From: Stictocephala bisonia
Taxonomy: Eukaryota; Arthropoda; Insecta; Hemiptera; Membracidae
DNA length: 64,000 nt
Assembly (NCBI GenBank): GCA_035578905.1
Contig: JAQJVL010000324.1
Location: 434,001-498,000, forward strand
Reading direction: 5' to 3'
The position numbers were made by a program, and so were the translations under genes. Positions 1 through 11,155 of this stretch are shown piece after piece (within the stretch, counting starts at the first letter, position 1; each line of letters begins with the position of its first letter). The notes under the pieces were generated by a model. That model ran no database searches. It was not told where the DNA came from and saw nothing but the letters and a program-made list of their open reading frames with translations.

Positions 1-114
1 TTTTTCGGTTATTTTTGGCTATACAGTATGCCAGAAAACCTGAAATATTGTCTATGGAACAAATTGCAATTTTTTATTGACAGTGAAAAAACATGGACGC
101 CCTAACCCACAGAG

Positions 115-350
115 AAGAAACTGTGAGTATCGAGTAGTAATTTCTCAAGTTTGCCACGCATGGTATTGGGCATGGCATCTCGCAGAAGGATTGGGGAGTT
201 CTTCAATCACTCCCTCTAAATCTACCAGAATAAACCTAGTAATTATAACTACATATTTTTATAGATGTACATTAGTTGTAATATTCTTATAACTGCCACT
301 GAGGTGTTCGCTGCGGATATTAGAAAGAGTCCTATCTCTTTTTTCTCTGT
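115..350. repeat. Dispersed repeat A, copy 1 (diverged)
   Basis: This stretch, best around 230-345, matches 19617-19865 with scattered substitutions and small gaps. Shared blocks include a cacagagaagaaa start, 'gatgtacat.agttgtaat' and 'ataactgccac', followed by a 'cgctgcgg...agaaag' block. I infer an old interspersed repeat, perhaps a retrotransposon 3' end. No coding domain is recognisable, and the 71-codon open frame from position 77 resembles nothing I know. Confidence 0.55.
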
Positions 351-360
351 GCTAAACATA

Positions 361-892
361 CTAACGTAAAGTAACTTAATTTAAGGAACCTATCGAAACT
401 AATCTATCTTAATAACTTTACGAAATGTTACATAACCTATTTAATCTAATGTAGTGTTATCTAACCTAACAAAGAAAACGAGCCATTCAAACAACTTAGC
501 AAGATAATATCGTCTATTTCCATTCTGAACAAAGGTTAGAAGCTCGTAATTGTGTTTGTGCCTGAAAATGTCTAAGAATAATAACAAATAACCAAAAAAA
601 TCGCTAAATTTATGTATTTCTAGAGTTATATTATTGTTAGGATGGATGGAATCGTCAACAAACCAGGTTTGTCTCTTAAATAAACGACATAAAACTGTAG
701 AGTGAGTGAAGGTTTTGTAAAGAGTGTAAGTTGATGTAGGGTTTCTGTGTTTGAAAGGATAGAAAACATGGCTAACCTAACCTAACTATAAGCCTTGATT
801 ATATACACCTACAATAGATATTCCATTTTATATGAATATTTGTGCCTGTAATTTTGTTAATTAGTGAGGCTTGCAGCCACAGCTAGTTTAAA
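361..892. other. Intergenic, no gene seen
   Basis: AT-rich DNA with scattered CCTAA-like pieces (for example near 465 and 772-785). These recall the insect telomere motif TTAGG but never form a long array. No coding or RNA gene is apparent. Confidence 0.6.
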
Positions 893-1012
893 CTTCATTA
901 CATTCACACGGGACTACACTAGCGCTCCACAATGGACTACAAAAACAGCTGATATTTTGAGACTCAAAATGTAATATTGGATGGGAAATATACTTGTGTA
1001 TAGAATCAATGC
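893..1012. repeat. Dispersed repeat B, copy 1 (diverged)
   Basis: The segment containing 'tagcgctccac' and 'aaacagctgat' aligns to 56945-57065, where the same order of blocks occurs with substitutions (tagcgctccgc, aaacagctgat). It is a dispersed repeat of unknown class. I see no terminal repeats or coding capacity. Confidence 0.5.
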
Positions 1013-1124
1013 TATAAGTAATCAATACTGTACAAGGCAGGTGCAAGCTTTTTACCTGTATTCAAAACAGTAATAAATGAGAATTTCTTGCAAAATTTGT
1101 CCTAATAGTACTCTTGGTTAGATT

Positions 1125-1656
1125 ACGTTCCGTTTTGTTAGGTTTTACAGGATAAGTTCTGTTTTATTAGGTTTTACAGGATAAGTTCTGTTTTATTAGG
1201 TTTTACAGGATAAGTTCTGTTTAATTTGGTTTTACAGGATAAGTTCTGTTTTATTAGGTTTTACAGGATAAGTTCTGTTTTATTAGGTTTTACAGGATAA
1301 GTTCCGTTTTATTAGGTTTTACAGGATAAGTTCTGTTTTATTAGGTTTTACAGGATAAGTTCCGTTTTATTAGGTTTTACAGGATAAGTTCTGTTTAATT
1401 TGGTTTTACAGGATAAGTTCCATTTTATTAGGTTTTACAGGATAAGTTCTGTTTTATTAGGTTTTACAGGATAAGTACTGTTTTATTAGGTTTTACAGGA
1501 TAAGTTCCGTTTTATTAGGTTTTACAGGATAAGTTCCGTTTTGTCAGGTTTTACAGGATAAGTTCCGTTTTATTAGGTTTTACAGGATAAGTTCCGTTTT
1601 GTTAATTTTTACATGATAAGTTCCATTTTGTTAGGTTTTACAGGATAAGTTCTGTT
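1125..1656. repeat. Minisatellite, 29-bp unit, about 18 copies
   Basis: Head-to-tail units built around 'ggttttacaggataagtt' repeat every 29 bp (for example acag at 1147 and 1176). Most differences lie in the C/T position of gttc(c/t)g and in a variant ttaatttgg block that recurs at two places, suggesting block duplication. Non-coding. Confidence 0.95.
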
Positions 1657-3880
1657 TCTTCTGGTTACGTGAGTTTCATTAATCTTTTAGGTTAGATAGG
1701 TTAGGTTACGTTAAGGTATATTAGGATGACCATGCTTAACATATCCTTTCGATAAAAAACAGAACATTCCAAGATTTCTGACATATATGGTAACTGAAAA
1801 GATCCGAAACTTCTCTGAATATTTGGATTATGAAATAAATCAGATTGCAATTTCAGCCTCAATTACATATGGCAGTCGGCTACTTAGAGGCAAGGTGGTT
1901 GGGTGATAAGAAATGAATTATCAGGCTACTACTATCACGTTGATTAAATGTCCACTTAAAGGTCACTATTATCACAGGTACGACTGGATAAGTCTTGTTT
2001 CGAGCTAATTATTGATAAGAAATGAGTGTTTGGATACCGCTTTGAGAGATAGCTCCAATCTTGTCTATATGAAAAAAAAAAAATATAAACAAACCACGTG
2101 TTTCGGATTCCACGATAAAACACAGAGCATGCATTATTATATGCATGTTCTTTTTAAATAATAAAAAACTATTTTTAAGTTTATACCATTTCTTAATCTA
2201 TAGTTTATTTATTAATATATAATAATATACTGAGCAACTTAATATACTGTAGAAAATGTACTGACTCAACATTTTAAATCTGTTCTGCTCTGTATAGTTA
2301 TTTAATAAAGTAACGAAACTCCAGTATTATTATTGTGTTAGAGTTTAAATTCGGATATATAAGAATTCTCAATGTCAGGGGGACATACAATTTATTACAT
2401 TTTTAGCTTTTACTGTGAACTTAATTTTGCAATTTCGAAAAGAGTAAATTTAAATAAGTTACTCAATAAATTCTTTAGTGATTTGGCTATAAGATAAACA
2501 ACGACATGTACATGTTTTCAATTTATACAAGCACTAGTAATACAGTCACTAAAGCATTTTAGCCACCACTTCTTTTCGGTTGAGATGGATTGACGTGAAT
2601 TTTGAACTATGGCTAGGGAATAATGTGAGAACGAAAATTTATAGAGTCGATGTGTGTTTTTATTCTAGGGGTGAGAATTTATTTATAAAAATTCACCTCA
2701 CGCTTCAATAGGGGCAACGTTCTAAGTAAAAAACGTTCCAAGTTACGTTTTTGTAGTCGATATATTTTGAGATATTGGCGCATAAACATGATCATTTTTA
2801 ACCCCAAAAAGTATATGTTTTTGACCGATTGTTACAAATACGTCAAACTACAAGTATTATAAAACAATGGTCATGAACAAAAATAAAGGTAATGGAAGGT
2901 CAAAATTATTGCTTCTTTGTTTTATTTTGGATAGAATTCAAGCTATGGAGGTTGAAGACAACATTTAAAATAGGTATAATCGAAACTTTCAATGTCAAAT
3001 AGTGAAGATATGAAAAGGTTTTAGAAGAAAACTTAATTTAGACTAACAATTTGACTTGAACTGTATGAACCTTGACCTTCAACAACGCCATTAAAACCAT
3101 TAAAAAAGACGCGCTAACGAATATATAGCCTAATCTGTAGAACAACTCTACGAAGCATTTTGTCCCCTCTTTAACTTTGACCTAAACAATTTCTGGGGAA
3201 GACAGATTACAGGGGGAGAATAAAAGGTGAACAGCCCCGGACCTCCGACGGGGGGAAATTGCCGGTACTAAAAGTGCTCCGGAACTGTTGCAAATTATTT
3301 TCTCTTTGTAGAATTATTTATTTGTGGTTAAATAATCACAGAAATACATTGGTTGACGAACGTATACGGTCCATTTTACATCTGATAACATTAAATTTAG
3401 TATTTTTTATTGCATGGGGGCAACTATATTATCACTCCGTGATTCATCATTTGTCATGCTGCTTATAGCCAAGTTTAAATGTTGGCAATAAATATAAGTT
3501 TATGTATGAGGTGGGCTGTAATATATTTACTTTGACAAAACTAAACAAACTAAAAGGAACTTAACACTCCTCACAAACCCAAATACCCAGCCAGAGTAAA
3601 CCTCACTCATAACGAATTTCTCAAATCCAACCATTCATCCTCGATTTTTAAGAGGTTTTTCATCCTCCCGAGGAAACAGACGATAAGAAGTTTACGTGAA
3701 TATGACAGAAATATTTCGTTTTAAATGGCACGTGACGTCGTTATAGTGAGTGTCCTAGCACGACCGCCTGTACGTGATAATGTCTGCTGGGGAAACAGAG
3801 GAATTCCACAACCTTGACCCCGTAACGGCACACGCCGCGCGGCACGTGAGTGCAGAACTGCAGTGAATGGCCTACGTGCT
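1657..3880. other. Intergenic, AT-rich
   Basis: No gene is recognised. The stretch contains TTAGG-like fragments near 1690-1720 and a short palindrome near 2670-2700 (gtgagaattta...taaaaattcacctcac). The small open frames here resemble nothing known. Confidence 0.55.
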
Positions 3881-3883
3881 CAG

Positions 3884-3998
3884 CACAGGAAGGAAGAGGG
3901 GACGTGGAGGAAAAGTGCTTTGCCAAGGAAGGAAGGAGGCAAGTAGGAGAAAAGTGCTTTGCCCAGAAAGGAAGGGGGCACGTGGAGGAAAGGGATCA
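3884..3998. repeat. Short degenerate tandem repeat (~45 bp, 2.6 copies)
   Basis: Purine-rich units of the form aaggaagg...acgtggaggaaaagtgctttgcc occur about two and a half times, with the middle unit diverged. The open frames on both strands here are by-products of the repeat. Confidence 0.7.
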
Positions 3999-5032
3999 TT
4001 AAAATTAAAAGGTTTTAATCTAGGAGTATTGTTAAAAAAAGTCCATCTTATGTTACAAAGTAACTTTTTAAGTAGATTTACTTGATCCATTCCATTATTC
4101 TCTGTATCAAAACGACATTTTTGACTACTGTAATTTATAACTATAATGGGGTGGACTTATATTAAAGGAAACTGAAGGATAATCTGCACTACAACATGAT
4201 TATCATGGCAGGGGTTACTTTAAAATGTCATACCGTACTTTCATGTCGTTGAACGAAAGGCGTGTATTTCATTAGTAAGGCATGTAATGTTCTTTTGCAA
4301 CTTAATATGACCTTAAACATTGTATAAATTATCACAAAATGTATTCTTTTTCAATCTTGATAATGATTATTCATTTGAACGTAATTACAAGTAGTATTTT
4401 AAAAAGGTATATTCGTTTTTCACAACGTACGTAAACTTCGCTGTACAGCAGCGCTTTCCTTTGAGGTTCATCTATCAAATTTGGTAAATGTGGTTTACCG
4501 AAATCAATCGCTTTAATGCTTGTAGCTTCGTGTACTTACAGTATATTGTATTAAACTTTGTACGAAGTTTCACTTGTTAGTAATATAATATTTTAGGCTT
4601 AATCACTTACTAATAGTACGTCCGTATTCTAAGATACAAGTAAATTTGGTATGTGGATGAGAAAAAGTAACCTTAGATATACTAATACTAAAAACAAAAC
4701 AAAAAATAAAAAATAACTTATAAAAATCTTCACTTTACTTCTTACCAAACAAAATAATGTAAATAATATACCGAAACCAGCTAATCATCCGATCATTCTG
4801 CTGAGTAAGGGTTCTCATGCTCTGATGACTTGTGCACGAATTCGCAAATCCACTGGAAGTTACTGTTATGTACATTTTTTATTTATTTTCAAGTGGGGTT
4901 TGTTCTATAGGGCGTAATTTCATTCGGGGCTCAGTCCCATTACCTCCCAAGCAGGCTAGTACTCTCGGGGATTATATCCCCCAATAATTGACTACTTTGT
5001 TTTTGAAATTTGTTAATGATGGAGTATCAGAT
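3999..5032. other. Intergenic, AT-rich
   Basis: No gene, RNA or array is seen. A copy of 'aattgactactt' at 4986-4997 is repeated just beyond the right end of the following transposon (5659-5670), but about 35 bp separates it from the left terminus, so it is not a clean target-site duplication. Confidence 0.5.
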
Positions 5033-5658
5033 GAGGGAGACAAAGGTAGTTGGACATTTGCCATCATTACGTGAAAAATAACAATCACGACGTTTCGATT
5101 TGGTAAAACCCAAACATTTTTCAAGTGCTAAAAACTAAATTACATCTACACAAACATGTTATAAATCTACGTTCTTAAACTAATAAACTTATCTACTTTA
5201 ATAACTATCTACATTTTAACCTAGATCCTAGAATGGAGTACAACAAAATGAACTTCTACTAAATATAAAAAAAATTAACAGGGTTAAATTAATATAGCCA
5301 ATTAGGCGCTGTCAAGGTCACGATATCAACGAAAAATGTAAAACACAATAAAATTAATATTCAAATCAGACTGAAATAAGATCACATTAACTAATCATAA
5401 ATATATGGTACCTGAAAAAACACAATTAATTTAAAATAACATTCAACACGCACAAAAAAAAAACTTATTAAAGTAGATAAGTTAATTAGTTTAAGAACGT
5501 AGATTTGTGTAGATGTTTGTTTTTGTACAAGAACATGTTTGTGTAGATGTAATTTAGTTTTTAGCACTTGAAAAAGTTTGGGTTTTACCAAATCGAAACG
5601 TCGTGATTGTTATTTTTCACGTAATGATGGAAAATGTCCAACTACCTTTGTCTCCCTC
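5033..5658. mobile_element. Non-autonomous DNA transposon with long terminal inverted repeats (copy 1)
   Basis: Left arm 5033-5207 and right arm about 5465-5658 are reverse complements over roughly 175-190 bp. The termini read gagggagacaaaggtag and its complement ctacctttgtctccctc. The interior is AT-rich and contains no transposase frame, so it is a MITE or foldback-type element. A second copy at 56567-56866 repeats the left arm and part of the interior but not the right arm. The superfamily cannot be assigned from the sequence alone. Confidence 0.85.
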
Positions 5659-5751
5659 AATTGACTACTTGGAAGAAGTATTTGTATAAAATATGAAGCC
5701 TCTCGTGAAGTGAAATGTGGCTTGCAAAAAGGTCGAAATACTGCTCTTGAT

Positions 5752-6259
5752 AGTAAGTCTATTGGTCATTCTGAGATGTACGGCGAAGACAGTGTCTACT
5801 GGTCATTCTGAGATGTACGGCGAGGACAGTAAGTCTACTGGTCATTCTGAGATGTACGGCGAGGACAGTAAGTCTACTGGTCATTCTGAGATGTACGGCG
5901 AGGACAGTAAGTCTACTGGTCATTCTGAGATGTACGGCGAGGACAGTAAGTCTACTGGTCATTCTGAGATGTACGGCGAGGACAATAAGTCTACTGGTCA
6001 TTCTGAGATGTACGGCGAGGACAGTAAGTCTACTGGTCATTCTGAGATGTACGGCGAGGACAGTAAGTCTACTGGTCATTCTGAGATGTACGGCGAGGAC
6101 AGTAAGTCTACTGGTCATTCTGAGGTGTACGGCGAGGACAGTAAGTCTACTGGTCATTCTGAGGTGTACGGCGAGGACAGTAAGTCTACTGGTCATTCTG
6201 AGGTGTACGGCGAGGACAGTAAGTCTACTGGTCATTCTGAGATGTACGGCGAGGACAGC
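5752..6259. repeat. Minisatellite, 39-bp unit, ~13 copies
   Basis: Units of ggtcattctgagatgtacgg plus cgaggacagtaagtctact repeat every 39 bp; the first unit is 2 bp shorter. Because 39 is a multiple of three, both strands stay open (228 and 158 codons). On + the frame reads a 13-residue repeat containing GHSEMYGED, preceded by a hydrophobic stretch with a GTG rather than ATG start. A secreted repeat protein is possible, but repeat-generated openness is the simpler explanation. Confidence 0.9.
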
Positions 6260-7384
6260 ATTGCGTTGTGGAAATGTGTTTCATCCAGTAGAATTCAGAA
6301 CAACGCGTTTAGAGTTCAACAGTATAAGGCAATACTAATGATGTTTAATATTAATACAGTTACCAAATTTACTCTATTCCATTTCAAAACCAGTACTAAG
6401 TAATATTGACAATACATCATTGACATCAAAACTGTACCTGTCGAAATAAATAAATAAAATAATGTTCTGTGCCATTATATTAAGTTATGTGTAATGAGAT
6501 AATTTCTTTACCAGTGTTATTTCGTAATATAGATTGTTAAAATTATTCATTCCAAAAATTCAAGGAAACAGTACTTTTGGGAAATTAAATTCACAAAAAT
6601 GATCATAAAAATGTGTCTACTGACAGGCTTAGTAATTTCTATTCTGTTTATATATATTTTCCCCTCAAAATTGTATATAATTATCAATATCTCAAAACCA
6701 GTTGACCTAAAATGATAATTTTACAAAACTAGTCCTATCTATATCTTTTCAACAAAATGCACAACCAAGTTAGTAGGGTGCTTAGTTATTAGGATAATGC
6801 ACTCTTTTACTAAAATGTTGCGTAAACCACGTTCAGACAAATAGCTAGACGAAAAGCTAAGTACTGTATTTCAGTTTCATTTCAGACCCGTTTTTCAATG
6901 TTATATACTACATGTAATTATGTAGATAGACCATAAAAATGCAAAAAGACCCTATGAAAATGTAAATATTTAAATAAAAACACACGTAACAAATAACTAA
7001 TTAACAAATACAAAACTACATAGAAGTCACATTTTTTACTCTACAATTTTCATTAGGACTCCCTAGTTTTTGTCCACAAATTAAGAAAGGGAGCACTGGT
7101 GTTCTTAAACCCCCCCCCCCCCGTTCCCCCACTCATCACGTATCCAAAAGCCGTGAAGCCCAAACATGCTACACTTGAGGAATAGGGCTAAGCTTCAGGT
7201 AGTGTGAGTTTAGTCACTCAGTCTATAACTGCTTCAGCATCCTGAACAATTGTTCATCTGAACAGAATTGCTTTCATGTACTGTTTCTGATAGTGGCCAA
7301 GAGATCATTATCTAACTTTTATTGAAGAACATGATATATGTAATCGGTCTATGGACCCACATCATCCAAAACTATCAGTCTCCC
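6260..7384. other. Intergenic, AT-rich, with a C14 run
   Basis: No gene is recognised. A pure C run lies near 7109-7122. The remainder is AT-rich and featureless. Confidence 0.5.
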
Positions 7385-7745
7385 TCACATACGTACAATG
7401 GTGATGACCCACCCGCCCACCCATACACGTATGGTGATGACCCACCCACCTACACATATACGTACAATGGTGATGACCCACCCGCCCACCCATACACGTA
7501 CGGTGATGACCCACCTACCTACACATATACGTACAATGGTGATGACCCACCCACCGTTATACGGTCGGTGATAATGACCCACCCAACCACCCTTATCCGA
7601 TGGTGATAACTCCCTACCCACCGTTATACGGTCGATGGTGATGACCCACCCACCGTTTTCAGTCTATGGTGATGACTCACCCACCCACCCTTATATGTAT
7701 GGAGGTGATGACCCACACTCCCACCCTTATACGTACGATGGAGAC
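7385..7745. repeat. 36-bp G/C-skewed minisatellite, locus 1 (C-rich on +)
   Basis: About ten units of a 36-bp repeat with core gatgacccacccgcccaccc and ATACACGTA, regular at 7385-7560 and decayed to 7745. The minus strand carries runs such as GGGTGGGCGGGTGGG. The same 36-bp unit occurs at 26716, 28588, 30138 and 61550 in this window. Confidence 0.9.
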
Positions 7746-9394
7746 CATCGCATGACACTGTATTCGAGTGGCATGAATATGACACAATATTGAGGAAATC
7801 TTTAAGAATAGTTACAAACCACGTTTGCAACGAACGTTATCATACAAAAATCAAGTTTACTATTGTTTTTATTGTTAATATATTGTTTTTATACAATATA
7901 TTAACTATTAAAAACATATCTATGCTGAGAAAGGAATGGCGCTTGTGTGTCAATAAAGAAAAATTGGTTCTAAATTACTAGTTGAAATTAGTGTACATAA
8001 CAGAAACTAGTTATTTAACTTAAACCAGTTATAGTCGTATTGAATTAAGAAAATATTAACTACCGTGTGAAAATATTACTTAAATGGCTATTTTTCAAGT
8101 CGTTCTAATGTGGTAATTTTTCACACAGCAGAAGTCGTACCAGTCCGACCGACCTTTATCGCCACACTGCGTGCCGTATTTTCATCAGTCTCTCTGACAA
8201 ATGCACCCTTCCTCCCCTCCAGATCTGTGATGGTTAACCTTTTTAAACAAAGTTTACATATTTGTTTACTCTTTCAACCTCTTTCTATTTTTAATAATTA
8301 ACGAAAATATGATTTGTACTTTGCCTTGTTAATGGCAGATTTAAGATTTTATTTTTAAACCCCAGTTTTGAGGTAGGCCTACTTTTAACATTTAATGTGT
8401 TTAATTAAATTTAAATAATTTTCAGTAAATATGTTACTCAAGTGCTCCGTAGATAAATTAAATCCAAATTACTGAGTTAAAGGCACTGTCGGGGTTTGGT
8501 ATATTTTATTATGAGTTAAATCATGGTCACCAGACACAAATTTGACATTTTCTTAATATTAATTCATATAGATGCTATTTTAGAGAATGTCGATCACCTT
8601 AAAACAAAGATGGCGTTACTTAATCAGAATACATAAATCACTTTTTACATGATATTTAGGCATTTGTGAGGGAGTTTCTATAATCATGTTGAAGACCGTG
8701 TACCTTACTTATCGCGACAACTTATTGTTGGAACATTTGACTGAAGTTCGTTGATTCTGTCCGATTGTTGTTGTTGTGAATTTGATCGAGTTTGTTTGAA
8801 TTTGAACTTGATCATGACTTCATTAATTGTATTCCAAAAAAAAAAAATATATCAGCTACAATTTACAAAGAAAGAACAAGTATGATTGATAAAGTATGAT
8901 ATATGAGTAATCTAAATGAACTAATCTTAAATCTTGAAGCTGATAAATAAAATCAATTTAAGGTCAAAAGAATCAGAATCAGGTTGATATGTTTGTAACT
9001 AACAAATAAACATAAATAGTTTTATCTTTGAATTCATAGCTTTTCAATTTGGATGTTGTTTATTGAGTATTATCTGTAACTAAGGAAAAAAAGAAACCAC
9101 ATCTTTTAACAGTCAATAATAACACTATTTTTCATTGAACAATTGTTTACGATGTTATTTAATCGTTTCTCGTTGGGAAATATTTGTAAACAAAAACTTA
9201 AATTAATCCAATTATATTTTGGATGATAATAATAATAATTTTCATTGGTAATTAAACTAATGTATGACAATTTTTAAATAATAATACATTACTATTTAAC
9301 CTAATTCGTATGTGTTAAATTAGGGTTCTTGTTGTGTTATTATATTTAGCAGCCCTATTTTATCACGACTTATGTCCTTTTTTATGATCTGGCC
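7746..9394. other. Intergenic, AT-rich
   Basis: No gene, array or inverted-repeat element is recognised. A 63-codon frame at 8110-8301 in a slightly GC-richer patch has no known similarity. Confidence 0.5.
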
Positions 9395-9785
9395 TGAAGG
9401 ACATCCTGCGAGGCAAGACTGGTCTTAATTGGTTGGACACTATCAACCAGATGACTTCCCGCGTCAACGCCGCTGTACCGGCGATTGCGGCTCGGTGCCC
9501 CCCTCAAACGTGGGCGTACCCCCTGGGGAGGGGGTCACCACGTGGCGGAAGGGTCATCGCTCCTCGCTCGAATTAGACGATTGCAAGTCTACTCACTGAC
9601 TGCACTGCACTGGACAGTCTAGCGCAAGCGACTATTTTAGTTAGAGCTTATGTTGTTGAGGCACGTGCCCCGCAAATCGATCTGGCATTGCGGTGAATGC
9701 ACTCCCCCCTCCCCCGCCAGATACAACTTCGTTGGAGGAGGTGGAGGGGGTACTGGCGCCCCGCGGCCGAAATGTTCCTTTAGGA
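9395..9785. other. GC-rich patch of unknown nature
   Basis: About 390 bp stands out from the AT-rich surroundings, with many CpGs and C or G runs (ggggagggggtcacc, gccccgcggccg). There is no convincing long frame. It could be a CpG island and promoter of an unseen gene, or part of an old transposon; the sequence does not decide. Confidence 0.4.
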
Positions 9786-10379
9786 TGGGAAGAGGATAAA
9801 ATATTGTTCATTACTGTTTGTTTTTGTCCCAGTTTTGTTCTTCTTCCGTGATTTTGATCTTATCTCAGCCTCTAGCGCGTGTTTGCTCTATTTGTTGTTT
9901 TTCCTGGCCCGGAAATCGCACAAACAATCTTCACTCCGTATTGATTTCTTAAAGCCAACATTGCTGTCAATGACTTCTAACACAGTTATATAACTAATCA
10001 GACTAATGTTTACATTCCTTAAATTCAATGTATTACCAACATTATTAACGTGTTTTGGCATTGGCCTACACTAAGTACAATAAAAAATAGGCTACATTCA
10101 TTAAAAATAAGCACAAATTTTACGCCTACATGTATTTTAATTTTTAAAAAGTTACGTCACATTCCATTTGCGTTGCCATCTTAAAACTACCCGTGGCAAC
10201 GGAATAGTGAAATAGTTTCGTATAGTGACAAAACGACGTGAAATAATACAAAGAACAACCCTCCGTTCCACATGACTGATACACCCTTATGCTCAATGAC
10301 ATGTTTCTGCAACATCTTTCATGCAATAGGAGATTTTGGCTCATAGAGCTCTTTCTTCCACCGTATAAAGTCACACCCA
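9786..10379. other. Intergenic
   Basis: AT-rich sequence with no recognised gene. The short frames on both strands at 10144-10477 overlap the start of the next tandem array and look fortuitous. Confidence 0.5.
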
Positions 10380-11155
10380 TCTACCCTATAGGGCGCATAC
10401 GACTACTAAAGTCCCGCACATCCATCCTACAAATTGAGATGATTAACGAAGTCCCACACATCTACCCTACAAATTGAGATGATTAACAAAGTCCCACACA
10501 TCTACCCTACATATTGAGATGATTAACAAAGTCCCACGCATTCACCCTACATATTGAGATGATTAACGAAGTCCCACACATCTACCCTACATATTGAGAT
10601 GATTAACAAAGTCCGACACATGCACCCTACATATTGAGATGATTAACAAAGTCCCACACATCTACCCTACATATTGAGATGATTAACAAAGTCCCACGCA
10701 TTCACCCTACATATTGAGATGATTAACGAAGTCCCACACATCTACCCTACATATTGAGATGATTAACAAAGTCCCACACATGCACCCTACATATTGAGAT
10801 GATTAACAAAGTCCCACACATCTACCCTACATATTGAAATGATTAACGAAGCCCCACACATGCACCCTACATATTGAGATGATTAACAAAGTCCCACACA
10901 TCTACCCTACATATTGAGATGATTAACAAAGTCCCACACATCTACCCTACATATTGAGATGATTAACGAAGTCCCACACATCTACCCTACATATTGAGAT
11001 GATTAACAAATTCCCACACATGCACTCTACACATTGAGATGATTAACAAAGTCCCACACATCTACCCTACATATTGAGATGATTAACGAAGTCCCATACA
11101 TCTACCCTACATATTGAGATAATTAACGAAGTCCCACATATTCACCCTACAAATG
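10380..11155. repeat. Minisatellite, 40-bp unit, ~19 copies
   Basis: The unit gattaacaaagtcccacaca plus tctaccctacatattgagat recurs every 40 bp. Variants cgca-ttcaccc and caca-tgcaccc are scattered. A cgcattcaccc variant recurs 160 bp apart (about 10531 and 10691), hinting at four-unit blocks. Edges at both ends are decayed. Confidence 0.95.
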
